Origin: Arsukibacterium sp. UBA3155
GTDB lineage: Bacteria; Pseudomonadota; Gammaproteobacteria; Enterobacterales; Alteromonadaceae
Length of the DNA: 64,000 nt
Reading direction: 5' to 3'
NCBI GenBank assembly: GCA_002364615.1
Contig: DEYP01000016.1
Span: 124,001 to 188,000, forward strand
Positions 1 to 10,332 of the stretch are shown one piece after another. Within the stretch, counting starts at the first letter, position 1. Every line of letters starts with the position of its first letter. Under the pieces are notes generated by a model. It saw only the letters and a program-made list of their open reading frames with translations. It did not search any database and had not been told where the DNA came from. The position numbers and the translations under genes were made by a program.

Positions 1-1692
1 ATACCAGTCAGTGAAATTCAGGATGTGCGCGGCACCGCGGTTATTCGTAAAGAGCCGTTACCGGGCTGGCGCGGGGTGGATTCCACCGCCATTGATAAAA
101 TTGGCAAAATTGATCCGATTTCTAACCCTTACGGCGCCGATGATGTTGGCTGTAGCAGCTATTCTGAATTTGCCAAAGCCGGCATTGATTTAAGCAAACC
201 TGCTGAAGTAGAGGCTAAGCCGATAATGGTGCAGCCAGCGCGGCAAAAACCGTGGGAGCAAACCTACGTTAAGCTGCCGGCGTTTGAGCAGGTAAGCGTT
301 AATAAGCCGTTATATGCCCATGCCTCACGTATTTTACACCAGGAAACCAATCCGGGTTGTGCCCGCGCCATTATGCAGCGCCATGGCGACCGCCATTTGT
401 GGGTAAACCCACCGGCATTTCCGCTTAGCACCGAAGAGATGGACTTAGTGTTTGGCCTGCCTTATCAGCGGGTGCCACACCCGGTTTATGGCAAAGAAAA
501 GATCCCGGCTTACGAGATGATTAAAACCTCGGTCAATATTATGCGCGGCTGCTTTGGTGGCTGCTCGTTCTGCTCGATTACCGAACACGAAGGCCGCGTT
601 ATTCAAAGCCGCTCGAAAGAGTCGATAATGCAGGAGATCAAGGATATTCGCGACAAAGTACCCGGTTTTACTGGCGTTATCTCCGATTTAGGAGGCCCAA
701 CCGCCAATATGTATCGCTTAAACTGTAAAAACCCAAAAGCCGAGCAAACCTGTCGCCGCCCTAGTTGTGTGTACCCGACTATATGCGAGCATATGGACAC
801 CGATCAAAGTCCGACGGTTGAGCTTTACCGTGAGGCCCGTAATTTACCCGGCATTAAAAAAGTACTGATTGCCTCAGGTGTGCGCTATGACTTAGCGGTA
901 GAAGACCCGAACTACGTGCGGGAGCTGGTGCAGCATCATGTTGGTGGCTATTTAAAAATAGCGCCGGAGCATACCGAAGAAGGCCCGTTATCGAAGATGA
1001 TGAAACCGGGCATGGGTGCTTATGACAAGTTTAAAGAAATGTTCGATCGCTTCAGTAAAGAAGCCGGCAAAGAGCAGTATTTAATTCCGTATTTTATTGC
1101 CGCCCATCCGGGTACCACCGATCTGGATATGGTGAATTTAGCGCTGTGGTTAAAAGAGCGTGATTTTAAACTGGATCAGGTGCAAAACTTTTACCCAAGC
1201 CCCATGGCCAATGCGACTACCATTTACCACACTGAAATGAACTCGCTGAAAAACATTAACAAAGCCAATGACGAAGTGGTTGCGGTGCCTAAGGGCGAGC
1301 GGCAGCGCCGGTTGCATAAGGCAATACTGCGCTATCATGACCCCAAAGGCTGGCCGCAAATTCGCGAAGCACTAATTAAAATGGGTCTGAGTCATTTAAT
1401 TGGCCGCAGCAAAGGCTGCCTGGTGCCGGAAGAGGGCAAAGACGAGCAATTTAGAAAACCACTAAAAGGTGGCAAGCCGGCACTGAGTCGCCACACAGGT
1501 TTAAACCCGGCGGCTAAGGCCATTGCTAAAACTACCCAGCACGCCAATAAAGCGGGTAAAAAGCCTGTTGCAGTTAATTCTGACTGGGCTAATGCAGGCA
1601 AGGCAAACAGCAGCAATGCGAATGCCGTTAAGTCTAAGCCAGGCAAAACGCAGAGTAATAGTGTCAGAAAACCGCAGCGGTCGAAAGGCTGA
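1..1692 (+). CDS. ygiQ: YgiQ-family radical SAM protein (5' end missing)
   Basis: The reading frame is open from the first base of the window, so the gene begins upstream and only about 563 C-terminal residues are visible. A radical SAM cluster motif of the form CxxxCxxC (CFGGCSFC) lies near base 550, followed by [13 protein letters not shown], typical of UPF0313/YgiQ. A second cysteine-rich stretch ([15 protein letters not shown]) follows near base 725. The family binds a 4Fe-4S cluster and S-adenosylmethionine, but its substrate is not established. The last 80 or so residues are a low-complexity Lys/Ala/Asn-rich tail that is probably disordered. The gene is separated from the next by 231 bases and looks like the end of its own unit. 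Confidence 0.9.
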   Translation: MPVSEIQDVRGTAVIRKEPLPGWRGVDSTAIDKIGKIDPISNPYGADDVGCSSYSEFAKAGIDLSKPAEVEAKPIMVQPARQKPWEQTYVKLPAFEQVSVNKPLYAHASRILHQETNPGCARAIMQRHGDRHLWVNPPAFPLSTEEMDLVFGLPYQRVPHPVYGKEKIPAYEMIKTSVNIMRGCFGGCSFCSITEHEGRVIQSRSKESIMQEIKDIRDKVPGFTGVISDLGGPTANMYRLNCKNPKAEQTCRRPSCVYPTICEHMDTDQSPTVELYREARNLPGIKKVLIASGVRYDLAVEDPNYVRELVQHHVGGYLKIAPEHTEEGPLSKMMKPGMGAYDKFKEMFDRFSKEAGKEQYLIPYFIAAHPGTTDLDMVNLALWLKERDFKLDQVQNFYPSPMANATTIYHTEMNSLKNINKANDEVVAVPKGERQRRLHKAILRYHDPKGWPQIREALIKMGLSHLIGRSKGCLVPEEGKDEQFRKPLKGGKPALSRHTGLNPAAKAIAKTTQHANKAGKKPVAVNSDWANAGKANSSNANAVKSKPGKTQSNSVRKPQRSKG

Positions 1693-1728
1693 TGCAGCGG
1701 CTGTTTTTCAGCCTTAAATTTTCAAAAA

Positions 1729-1750
1729 AGCAGCAACAGCAGTTGCTGCT
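1729..1750 (-). terminator. Perfect 9-bp hairpin, minus-strand terminator-like
   Basis: AGCAGCAAC and GTTGCTGCT form a perfect 9-bp stem around a 4-base loop. The stem is preceded on the plus strand by an A-run, so read on the minus strand it is followed by a T-run and looks like an intrinsic terminator. No T-run follows it in the direction of ygiQ. Both flanking genes are on the plus strand, so its orientation is odd. It could simply be a CAG-type repeat. Confidence 0.35.
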
Positions 1751-1923
1751 ATCCCAGCAATCACATCGCATTTCATCACTATAACAACTCTTTACCAGCG
1801 GTTTATTCTGCGCTGTGCAGCAAACTGCTATAGTTCATCAGTGATTAATTTTAGCCGGTTATACTCGGTGTTCTCTGTAATTTTACTGGTGGTTTAAACG
1901 CCATGCTTTAACAAGGATTGGTT

Positions 1924-4900
1924 ATGCCTGCTGTCGGCTCATCTGCTAAAAATGTTTTTCGGTCTGTATTCGGTGCGGTGCAGTGGTCAGCCCCTGAATG
2001 GTTGTTAAGATTAAAGCAGCTTGCGAGAACCCATCCCTGGCGGTTCTGGGGCATTACCCTGCTGGTTCTGGTACTGCTGACAGCCATAGTGGCGGGATAT
2101 CATTACTATCAGCAATTACCCAAACCGTTGCAGGTAAAGGCAGAGGTGGTAACGCCCCAGATTGGCCATTCTCAGGATGATACAGAGCAGCCGACACCGC
2201 TACTGCTGAAATTTAGTTATGATTTAGCCAGTGCAGTAAATCCGGCGCAGGAGCAGGAGCATGAGCCCGAGCTGGAGCCTGTGCTGGGTTCAGAGCAGGA
2301 CCCTTTGCTGAGCTCAGAGCAAGAGATGGCCAGAACATCAATGCCGGCACCCATGCTGTCGGCCGCCCGGCTGGACTTAATTGGTGAAGTATTGAGTGAC
2401 GGTGTTGCTATCAGCCCAGCGGTACCGGGTAAATGGTTATGGCAGGATGACAATATCCTGAGCTTTACCCCAGAGCAGGCCTGGCCTGCTGACCAGCAGT
2501 ATACGGTCAAGCTGGAAAAACGCATTTTTAATCCGGAAATTGAGTTAGCCCGCCAGCATTATAAGTTTACTACCGAGCCGTTATCAGCAGAAATTAACCG
2601 GCTGCGATTTTATCAGAACCCAACCGAGCCCACCCGGCGAAACGTGGTTGCCACCCTTAACTTCAGCCATCCGGTTAAGCTGGAAAGTGTTAAGCAACAC
2701 CTGACGATGGTAATGCAAGCCGATGGCGAAGCGGCTACTGGCAGCCGGCCACAACCCCTGCCATTTAGCTTAAGTGCCGATGAAAGTGGCCGTGAGCTTT
2801 ATCTGCAGTCTGACGATATCAACTTACCCGAGCGTGAGCAGTACTTAACCCTGCAACTGGATGCCGGTATTAACGCCGTGCGGGGCGTGGGTAAAACGGC
2901 GAATGCTGCTAAAGCTCAGCTGCTGGTGCCTGATCGCACTAGCTTTTTAAAAGTTAGTGATTTGAATACCGAGATTGTCAGAAACCCACAGCAGCAACCC
3001 GAGCAGGTGCTGTTGCTAAGTTTTACAGACCGGCTTAACCGCACGGAGCTGGCCACAAAATTACAGCTGTATGTATTGCCCAAACATCCACGGCGTAATT
3101 CAAATTATTGGGCGCCGGGCGAAGTGAACAGTACCGTTTTACAACAAGCCAGCCCGCTCAGTTTTGAACTGATGCCAACGGCACTGGCCCACGATAATGC
3201 CTTTAGTATTAAGCTTGATTTACCACCGGGCCAGCATGTTTTTGTCAGTGTGCCTGCCGGATTGCAGTCGGTTAGTGATTTTACCCTGGCCAATGAATAC
3301 CGGGCCGTGGTGCGGGCGCCGGTTTATCCGAAAGAGGCGAAAATTGTCGGGGAGGGCGCCATGCTTACCTTAAGTGGTGAGCAGAAACTGCAACTGTTAA
3401 GTCGGGGCGTTAAGGGTGTCAGAGTAAAACTGCATAAGTTGTTACCTGAACAACTGAACCATTTAATTACCCAGACTGGCGGCGATATCAGTCAGCCTTA
3501 TTTTCAGCATTATCAGTTTGACCAAAGCAATATCACCAGTTTGCAGCAGCATACTTATTCCGTAAACAATGCAGAGCCGAAACAGGCCAGCTACCAGGCA
3601 TTGGCGTTAACGCCTTACCTTAAGCAAGCTGGAATGGGCCTGTTTTTTATTGAGTTAAGCGAATTTGATCCGGCCGAGCCTGATCGCGAAGGTCAGCAGC
3701 TGGATAAAAGGCTGGTACTGGTAACCGATTTAGGCCTGCTGGTCAAACATAACAGCGACAGTAGTCAGCAGCTGTTTGTCTTATCGCTGGCCGATGGCAA
3801 ACCGGTAGCCGGTGCCGAGGTTGCATTGCTTGGCCGCAACGGCGTGCCATTATTTACTGCCAAAACTGACGGTCGTGGCACGGTCAGCTTTGGTAAAACC
3901 GACGGCTTTAATCGTGAGCGTCAGCCTGTGGTGTACCGGGTTAATCGCAACAGAAATGGCGTAGTGGATACCAGTTTTATTCCATTTGATCGTTACAGCC
4001 GTCAGCTTGATTACTCAAAATTCAATACCAGCGGCCAGTACCAAAGCCCGCAGGACAACAAAAGTTTAACTGCTTATCTGTTTAGCGACAGAGGCATATA
4101 CCGGCCTGGCGAGCAGGTAAAACTGGCGGCGATTATCCGCCATGCCGATTTAACTGCCGGCGCAGCAGAGCTGCCATTAAAAGTTCAGGTTCAGGGGCCT
4201 CGTGGCAATACCTTTTGGCAGCAGAACTTTAACCTGAGTGATCGTGGCATTCACAGCTTTAGTCTGGACACCCTGGCGCATAGTGATACCGGTAACTATC
4301 ATGCCAATGTCAGTTTGCTTGATAGTAAAGGCAATACCCAGCGCCATCTGGGCTCGGTAAGTTTCTCAGTAGAAGAGTTTCAGCCCGATACCATGAAGAT
4401 CAGCAGCCGGTTTCAGCAAGGCACTGCCGCGATTAAAGAACAAGGCTGGTTAAAGCCCGCTGATTTAATGGTGCAGGTGCAGCTGGATAATTTATTTGGC
4501 ACGCCTGCACAGCAAAGAAGCGTTGAGGCCCGGCTGGAACTGATCCCGCGCAGTTTCAGTTTTACCCAGTACCCCGATTATCAGGTGCTAAGCCCGCTAC
4601 AAGCAAATGTGAAAGCAGAGCGGGTGCAACGCACCCTGGATGAACAGCAGACCGATGCCGACGGTCAGGCAACATTTGCGCTGGGGCTGGAGCAATATAG
4701 CGGCGGCACCTATCAGTTAGTGGTCAATACTGAGGGGTTTGATGCGGGCGGTGGCCGCAGTGTCCAGCACCGGCTAAGCACCTTACTATCGCCTTTAGAT
4801 AAGGTGGTTGCGGTAAAAGCGGATGGCGATTTAAGTTATCTTAAAAAACAGCAACAGCGCAGCGTTAATTTTATCGCTATTGATAGCGCGCTCAGCCAGG

Positions 4901-7872
4901 TCACGTTAAACGATCTGAATTTGCAGTTAATTGAAAAACGTCCGGTCACCAGTCTGGTTAAAAAGGATGATGGCACCTATCAGTACCAGAGTATTGTGCA
5001 GGATATTGCGCTTAGTCAAACCCCGTTTAGCATCAGCGAGGACGGTACCGATTACCCTATACCAACTGATACCGCAGGTGATTTTGAACTGCAACTGAGT
5101 GATAGCAGTGGTAACGCGCTTGGCAGCCTGATCTTTAGCGTAGTGGGGGCCGGCAATATCGCTGCTATGCTGGAAAAAAATGCGGCGTTAACTGTCAAGC
5201 TGGACAAAGCCGATTATAAAGCCGGCCAGTGGATAGAACTGAATATTACGGCGCCTTATACCGGTAGTGGCCTAATCAGTATAGAGAGCGATAAAGTGCA
5301 TGCGTTTAGCTGGTTTAGCACTGATAACACCAGCAGCATCCAGCGCATTCAATTGCCAGAAGGCTTAGAGGGCAATGCCTATATTAATGTCAGCTTTGTC
5401 CGCGCTGCGGATTCCGAGGCGTTGTTTGTCAGCCCGTTAAGTTACGCCGTGGTTCCTTTTAATATCGACCGTAGCAGTCGTCAGCTAAGCATTAGCCTGC
5501 AGGCGCCAGCCGAAGTGCGGCCAGGTAAACCATTTAGCGTTAGTTATCAGACCAATCAGCCTGCCGATATGCTGATTTATGGCGTGGACGAGGGAATTTT
5601 GCAGGTGGCTGATTATCAGCTGCCAGACCCGCTTGGCCATTTTTTACAGAAGCGGGCACTGCAGGTACGCAGCATGCAAATGCTGGACTTAGTTTTACCG
5701 GAGTTTAGCAAGTTACAACGCCACCTTGCCGGCATCGGAGGAGATGCCGAGAGGATTATGGTAACGGGCAGTAGGATGATGATGGATAAAAATCTGAATC
5801 CGTTTGCCCGGCGGGCCGAGCAACCGGGAGTATTCTGGTTAGGGTTAGTTAAAGCCGGGCCAAAGCTGCAACAGCAGCAGGTACAGGTACCAGCCAGCTT
5901 CAGCGGTAATTTAAAGCTAATGGCCGTAGCGGTCAGTGATACGGCGCTTGGCGCTGAAAGTGCGGATATTCAGGTGCGGGGTCCCTTTGTGTTAACGCCG
6001 GAAGTATTGCAAAGCGCCGCCCCTGGCGATGAATTTGAGGTCAACATTTCGGTGGCTAATGGCGTTAAAGGCTCAGGTGCTAATGCCGATATTAGGGTTA
6101 GCCTGGCCTTGCCTGAGGGCTTAACAGCGCTAAGCCCGCTTGTGCAACAACTGAATATTAGCGAAGGCAGTGAGCAAAGTGCCCGCTTCCGCTTAAAAGC
6201 GGGTAATACTCCGGGCACCGTTGAGCTTCGTTTCAGCGCCCGCTACCAGCAAGCTGAGCTGCTGGAAGAGTCAAGCCGTGAGGTGAGTTTAAGTATCCGC
6301 CCGGCCAGTCATTACCACACGACGCTAAATGCCGGTTATGCCCGTAAAACGCCGGTAACACTGGCCACCCGCTATCCGCTTTATAGTGAATTTGCCAGCC
6401 TTAACGTCGCCGCCTCGACTAACCCGCTGGTGCTGGCAGAAAGCTTTACAGATTATCTGGCAAATTATCCGCATGGGTGTACTGAGCAGGTGGTATCGCA
6501 GGTGTTCCCATGGCTGGGGCTGGTGCAGCAGCCTGGTTATCAGGCGCGCCTGCCAATGGTACAACAGCAGTTTGCGGTATTGATCCAGAAACTGTCAGAA
6601 CGCCAGCAAAGCGATGGCGGCTTTAGTTTCTGGCCCGGTGGTTATAACAGCGCTGACTTCCCCAGTATTTATGTGATGCACTTTTTAATGGCCGCCCGTG
6701 AGCAGGGCTTAGCTGTACCAGATTATTTGTACCGCCAGGGGCTGGGCTATTTGCAGCAAGTGGCGCGGCAAAGTGGCGGTAATGTGTATCAGGCGAGACT
6801 TCGTGCCAATGCCATTTACCTGCTGACCCGCAGCGGTGAAATAACGACCAACTATCTGGTTGAACTGCATGAGCGTCTGAAAAAGCAACATCAGCAAGCC
6901 TGGCAAACTGATATTACGGCAATTTACATGGCGGCCAGCTATCAGTTGTTACAACAGCCCGAAGTAGCTCGCGGCTTAATAGGAGATTACCGTCTGGGTA
7001 AAGTGTCACCCATACAGCAGGCCTATTTGCAGCGCATTGCCAATCCGTTACCGCCTTTTGCTAATCCGGCGTTTCAGCCGCAGTTAAGTCTGGACGCGCA
7101 ATATGTCTATTTGCTGGCCCGACATTTTCCTGAACAGGCTAAAGCACTTGATGGCGAGCAAATTATTAGTTTGCTGCAACCGGTGTTTGATAACCAGTAC
7201 AATACCATTGGCTCAGCCTATGCGGTGCTGGCCCTGTCGGCCTATGCGCAGCTGGATAATGTCAGCAATACAGCCATGCCTGCGTTTTATCAGCAAACTG
7301 CTGACGGTAAGCGCACTCAATTAAATGCTGCAGATAACCGCAGTAGTCTGCCCCGACTGGCATTTGCTGCTGACGCTGAAAAACTGATCATTGAAAGTGA
7401 CACGGCGCTGTTTTATGCCGTGAGTGAAAGCGGCTTTGCGAAAACACCGCCAAGCTCGAGTAAGGCTGAGCAGCTGGAAGTGGCGCGCGACTATCTTAAT
7501 AGTAAAGGTGAGGTGGTAAGTCAGGCACAGCAAGGTGAAGAACTAACGGTCAGGCTGCGCCTGCGCAGCACCAACAACAGCTGGCACAATAATGTGGCAG
7601 TGGTTGATTTACTGCCAGCGGGTTTTAGTGTCGTGCGCAGCTCTGTTGCCAGAGAGCAAGGGCACTGGCGTGCCGATTACGTCGATATCAGGGAAGACAG
7701 GCTGGTTTATTATGCGACGTTCGGGCCACAAATGGTTGAACTGCGTTATCAGGTAAAAGTAACCGCAGCCGGTGATTTTATGGTGCCGGTGGTAGGGGCA
7801 CAATCAATGTATGATCGCAGTGTTCATGCCCATACTTCAGCTGGTCGTTTTGTGGTGGAGCCGGCCCGCTAA
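1924..7872 (+). CDS. yfhM: Bacterial alpha-2-macroglobulin, thioester type
   Basis: A 1982-residue envelope protein of the bacterial alpha-2-macroglobulin family, which traps proteases through a reactive thioester. The thioester motif CTEQ is visible at about residue 1519 (PHGCTEQVVSQ), inside the terpenoid-cyclase-like alpha/alpha domain. Upstream are MG1/MG2-type beta domains (for example the YLFSDRGIYRPGEQVKL motif near base 4075). The usual YfhM lipobox is absent: the N terminus is a basic segment with a single hydrophobic stretch (about residues 42-60), suggesting an uncleaved inner-membrane anchor. A Gln/Glu/Ser-rich linker follows. The start is set at ATG 1924 because AAGGA lies 7 bases before it; a TTG two codons upstream is less likely. 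Thirteen bases separate it from pbpC, a known partner pairing. Confidence 0.93.
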   Translation: MPAVGSSAKNVFRSVFGAVQWSAPEWLLRLKQLARTHPWRFWGITLLVLVLLTAIVAGYHYYQQLPKPLQVKAEVVTPQIGHSQDDTEQPTPLLLKFSYDLASAVNPAQEQEHEPELEPVLGSEQDPLLSSEQEMARTSMPAPMLSAARLDLIGEVLSDGVAISPAVPGKWLWQDDNILSFTPEQAWPADQQYTVKLEKRIFNPEIELARQHYKFTTEPLSAEINRLRFYQNPTEPTRRNVVATLNFSHPVKLESVKQHLTMVMQADGEAATGSRPQPLPFSLSADESGRELYLQSDDINLPEREQYLTLQLDAGINAVRGVGKTANAAKAQLLVPDRTSFLKVSDLNTEIVRNPQQQPEQVLLLSFTDRLNRTELATKLQLYVLPKHPRRNSNYWAPGEVNSTVLQQASPLSFELMPTALAHDNAFSIKLDLPPGQHVFVSVPAGLQSVSDFTLANEYRAVVRAPVYPKEAKIVGEGAMLTLSGEQKLQLLSRGVKGVRVKLHKLLPEQLNHLITQTGGDISQPYFQHYQFDQSNITSLQQHTYSVNNAEPKQASYQALALTPYLKQAGMGLFFIELSEFDPAEPDREGQQLDKRLVLVTDLGLLVKHNSDSSQQLFVLSLADGKPVAGAEVALLGRNGVPLFTAKTDGRGTVSFGKTDGFNRERQPVVYRVNRNRNGVVDTSFIPFDRYSRQLDYSKFNTSGQYQSPQDNKSLTAYLFSDRGIYRPGEQVKLAAIIRHADLTAGAAELPLKVQVQGPRGNTFWQQNFNLSDRGIHSFSLDTLAHSDTGNYHANVSLLDSKGNTQRHLGSVSFSVEEFQPDTMKISSRFQQGTAAIKEQGWLKPADLMVQVQLDNLFGTPAQQRSVEARLELIPRSFSFTQYPDYQVLSPLQANVKAERVQRTLDEQQTDADGQATFALGLEQYSGGTYQLVVNTEGFDAGGGRSVQHRLSTLLSPLDKVVAVKADGDLSYLKKQQQRSVNFIAIDSALSQVTLNDLNLQLIEKRPVTSLVKKDDGTYQYQSIVQDIALSQTPFSISEDGTDYPIPTDTAGDFELQLSDSSGNALGSLIFSVVGAGNIAAMLEKNAALTVKLDKADYKAGQWIELNITAPYTGSGLISIESDKVHAFSWFSTDNTSSIQRIQLPEGLEGNAYINVSFVRAADSEALFVSPLSYAVVPFNIDRSSRQLSISLQAPAEVRPGKPFSVSYQTNQPADMLIYGVDEGILQVADYQLPDPLGHFLQKRALQVRSMQMLDLVLPEFSKLQRHLAGIGGDAERIMVTGSRMMMDKNLNPFARRAEQPGVFWLGLVKAGPKLQQQQVQVPASFSGNLKLMAVAVSDTALGAESADIQVRGPFVLTPEVLQSAAPGDEFEVNISVANGVKGSGANADIRVSLALPEGLTALSPLVQQLNISEGSEQSARFRLKAGNTPGTVELRFSARYQQAELLEESSREVSLSIRPASHYHTTLNAGYARKTPVTLATRYPLYSEFASLNVAASTNPLVLAESFTDYLANYPHGCTEQVVSQVFPWLGLVQQPGYQARLPMVQQQFAVLIQKLSERQQSDGGFSFWPGGYNSADFPSIYVMHFLMAAREQGLAVPDYLYRQGLGYLQQVARQSGGNVYQARLRANAIYLLTRSGEITTNYLVELHERLKKQHQQAWQTDITAIYMAASYQLLQQPEVARGLIGDYRLGKVSPIQQAYLQRIANPLPPFANPAFQPQLSLDAQYVYLLARHFPEQAKALDGEQIISLLQPVFDNQYNTIGSAYAVLALSAYAQLDNVSNTAMPAFYQQTADGKRTQLNAADNRSSLPRLAFAADAEKLIIESDTALFYAVSESGFAKTPPSSSKAEQLEVARDYLNSKGEVVSQAQQGEELTVRLRLRSTNNSWHNNVAVVDLLPAGFSVVRSSVAREQGHWRADYVDIREDRLVYYATFGPQMVELRYQVKVTAAGDFMVPVVGAQSMYDRSVHAHTSAGRFVVEPAR

Positions 7873-7884
7873 GGCCGGTTCGCC

Positions 7885-10332
7885 ATGCGTAGCATGATCA
7901 GCTTTCAGCTTTGGGCCAACAAATGCATCCGCTACCTTCGATGGCTGACTTTAGCGCTGCTTAGTTTGTTGGTAGCCGGATTGCTGGTCTTTACGCTGCT
8001 GCTTGTGCTATCAGCCAGGCCCGATTTATATGCGGGTTATCAGCAGGGTAGCGCTTACTTTGATAGCAATGGTCAGCTTTTGAGTTTACGGTTAGCACCC
8101 GATCAGCGCTACCGTTTAAAGCTGCCACTGGCTGAGATTGCGCCGGTACTGCAGCAAGCGACCATTTTGTACGAAGATCGCCGCTTTTATCAACATTATG
8201 GTCTTGATATAGCCGCAGTTGGCCGGGCATTCTGGCAAAGTGTGGTGTTAAATGGTCGCCGTCAGGGGGCGTCAACCCTGAGTATGCAATTAGCGCGACT
8301 GCGCTTTGGCCTGAATACCAGTAACATTGGTGGTAAATTGCACCAGTTAGCTTACGCGCTGTACCTTGAGCGTCATTTTACTAAAAGTGAACTGCTGGAA
8401 GCTTATTTTAACTACGCGCCTTATGGTGGCAATATTGAAGGTGTTGCCGCCGCCAGCCTGATTTATTTTGGCAAAGAGGCCAGTCAGCTGACATTAGCTG
8501 AAGCGCTGGCATTAAGCGTTATTCCGCAAAATCCTACTAAACGTAGCCCGTTAAGTATTGAAGGTCAGCAGCAACTGGAGCTGGCCCGGCAGCGACTTAT
8601 TACAATCTGGCACCAGCAGCCGTTTCTGCACGCAGCCAATGACACAGCCGTACAACTGCCGCCGTTAGATTTACCGCTGCGCTATTTAAACCGGGCAGAG
8701 ATACCACAATACGCGCCGCACTTTATTAATCAGTTGCGGGCACAGGGCTTGCAGCGGGGGCGCTTTTACAGCAGTTTACAGTTACCTCTGCAGCAACGCT
8801 TTGAACAGCAGCTAAACCAGTATTTAATACGCCGGCAAGACAAAGGCATTAATAACGGCAGTGTGTTACTGATCAAGCGCAGTACCCTGCAGGTGCAAGC
8901 GTGGCTGGGCTCGGCAGATTTTAATAATGAGGTTATTGCTGGCCAGGTTGATGGTGTTAGCGCCCCCCGCTCGCCAGGCTCCGCCTTAAAACCCTTTGTG
9001 TATGCGCTGGCGCTGCAGCAGGGACTTATTCACCCGAAAACCTTACTGACAGATTTACCACGGCGTTATGGCAGCTTTAACCCGGAAAACTTTGACCGTC
9101 AGTTTGCCGGACCGCTGCCGGCTACCGAGGCGCTGATTAACAGCCGCAATCTGCCTGCGGTACAATTACAGGCAGAGCTGCAGCAGCCCGATTTTTATCA
9201 GTGGCTGCAGACGGCAGGAGTGCCGCTGGAGCAACCCGCCAGCCATTATGGTTTAGCACTGGTACTCGGTGGCATGGAGCTTAGCATGGCACAGCTGGTG
9301 CAGTTATATGCCATGCTGGGTAATGGTGGGGACTGGCAAGCCCTGGCCTGGCAACAGCAACCTGCGCGTGAACGGTTAGCACAGCCTATATTAAGAGAAA
9401 AAGTGTTAAGCGCCGAGGCAGCCTTCTTAACCCTGGATATGTTGCGCCAGCACCCCAGGGTACAAAACGGTTTACTAAGCAAGTTGACGGCGCAAAGGCC
9501 TGTTGCCTGGAAAACCGGTACATCGTATGCGTTTCGTGATGCCTGGGCCATTGCCCTTAGCGGTGATTATGTGCTGGCAGTGTGGTTGGGTAATTTTGAT
9601 GGCAGCAGTAACTCTAATTTAGTCGGGCGCACGGCAGCCGGGCCACTATTGTTTGAGTTGCTGGCGTTATTGCCGGAGAACCCGCAGCATAACCAGCAAT
9701 TATTCAGCCCGGCAATACATTTAAACCTGAAAAAAGTAGAGCTGTGCAGTGTTAGTGGCGATTTGCCTAATAAGTATTGTCCGCAAACCGAGTCAGGCTG
9801 GTTTATTCCGGGCGTATCACCGATTAGGGTCTCTGACATACACCGGGCCGTACCCATTAATATGGCCAGTGGCCTCAGAGCTTGTGTTCACCAGCCCGGC
9901 ATTACCGAGCTGAAGGTTTTTGAGTTCTGGCCATCGGAGATCAGTATGGCTATGCAGCAATCTGGCATTGTCCTGGCGCAGCCACCGCGTTACCTGCAAG
10001 CGTGTTCCGGTAAGCAGATGTTAAACCATCAGGCGCCACAAATTCGCTCACCCCAGGCCCGGCTAAGTTACGTGATAAAACAACAAGATTTGCAGCAACA
10101 CACCTCAGATATAGACTCGGCGACACGCCTTAGCCAAATTGCCCTGCAAGCCAGCTTTGATGGCACCGTAACCCGGGCGCACTGGTTTGCCAATAGTCGT
10201 TACCTTGGCGCAGTAACCCCTGGCGAGACCTTATTCTGGCAAGGGCAGCCAGGCAAGGTGCAACTAACCGTGGTGGATGACTTAGGTGGTGCTGCCAGTG
10301 TCACCATCAACGTTAGCGAGGCCAGCCTTTAA
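7885..10332 (+). CDS. pbpC: Penicillin-binding protein 1C
   Basis: A bifunctional peptidoglycan synthase of 815 residues. It has an N-terminal membrane anchor (about residues 20-43). The GT51 transglycosylase domain has EDRRFYQH with predicted catalytic Glu97 and GASTLSMQLAR. The transpeptidase domain has SxxK at Ser366 (SALK), SRN near residue 416 and KTGTS at Lys543. A C-terminal domain of the BiPBP_C type follows. All active-site motifs are intact. PbpC proteins are commonly encoded next to alpha-2-macroglobulin, and the model is that the two guard and repair cell wall breached by attackers. The gene is convergent with egtD and their ends overlap by 4 bases. Confidence 0.95.
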   Translation: MRSMISFQLWANKCIRYLRWLTLALLSLLVAGLLVFTLLLVLSARPDLYAGYQQGSAYFDSNGQLLSLRLAPDQRYRLKLPLAEIAPVLQQATILYEDRRFYQHYGLDIAAVGRAFWQSVVLNGRRQGASTLSMQLARLRFGLNTSNIGGKLHQLAYALYLERHFTKSELLEAYFNYAPYGGNIEGVAAASLIYFGKEASQLTLAEALALSVIPQNPTKRSPLSIEGQQQLELARQRLITIWHQQPFLHAANDTAVQLPPLDLPLRYLNRAEIPQYAPHFINQLRAQGLQRGRFYSSLQLPLQQRFEQQLNQYLIRRQDKGINNGSVLLIKRSTLQVQAWLGSADFNNEVIAGQVDGVSAPRSPGSALKPFVYALALQQGLIHPKTLLTDLPRRYGSFNPENFDRQFAGPLPATEALINSRNLPAVQLQAELQQPDFYQWLQTAGVPLEQPASHYGLALVLGGMELSMAQLVQLYAMLGNGGDWQALAWQQQPARERLAQPILREKVLSAEAAFLTLDMLRQHPRVQNGLLSKLTAQRPVAWKTGTSYAFRDAWAIALSGDYVLAVWLGNFDGSSNSNLVGRTAAGPLLFELLALLPENPQHNQQLFSPAIHLNLKKVELCSVSGDLPNKYCPQTESGWFIPGVSPIRVSDIHRAVPINMASGLRACVHQPGITELKVFEFWPSEISMAMQQSGIVLAQPPRYLQACSGKQMLNHQAPQIRSPQARLSYVIKQQDLQQHTSDIDSATRLSQIALQASFDGTVTRAHWFANSRYLGAVTPGETLFWQGQPGKVQLTVVDDLGGAASVTINVSEASL

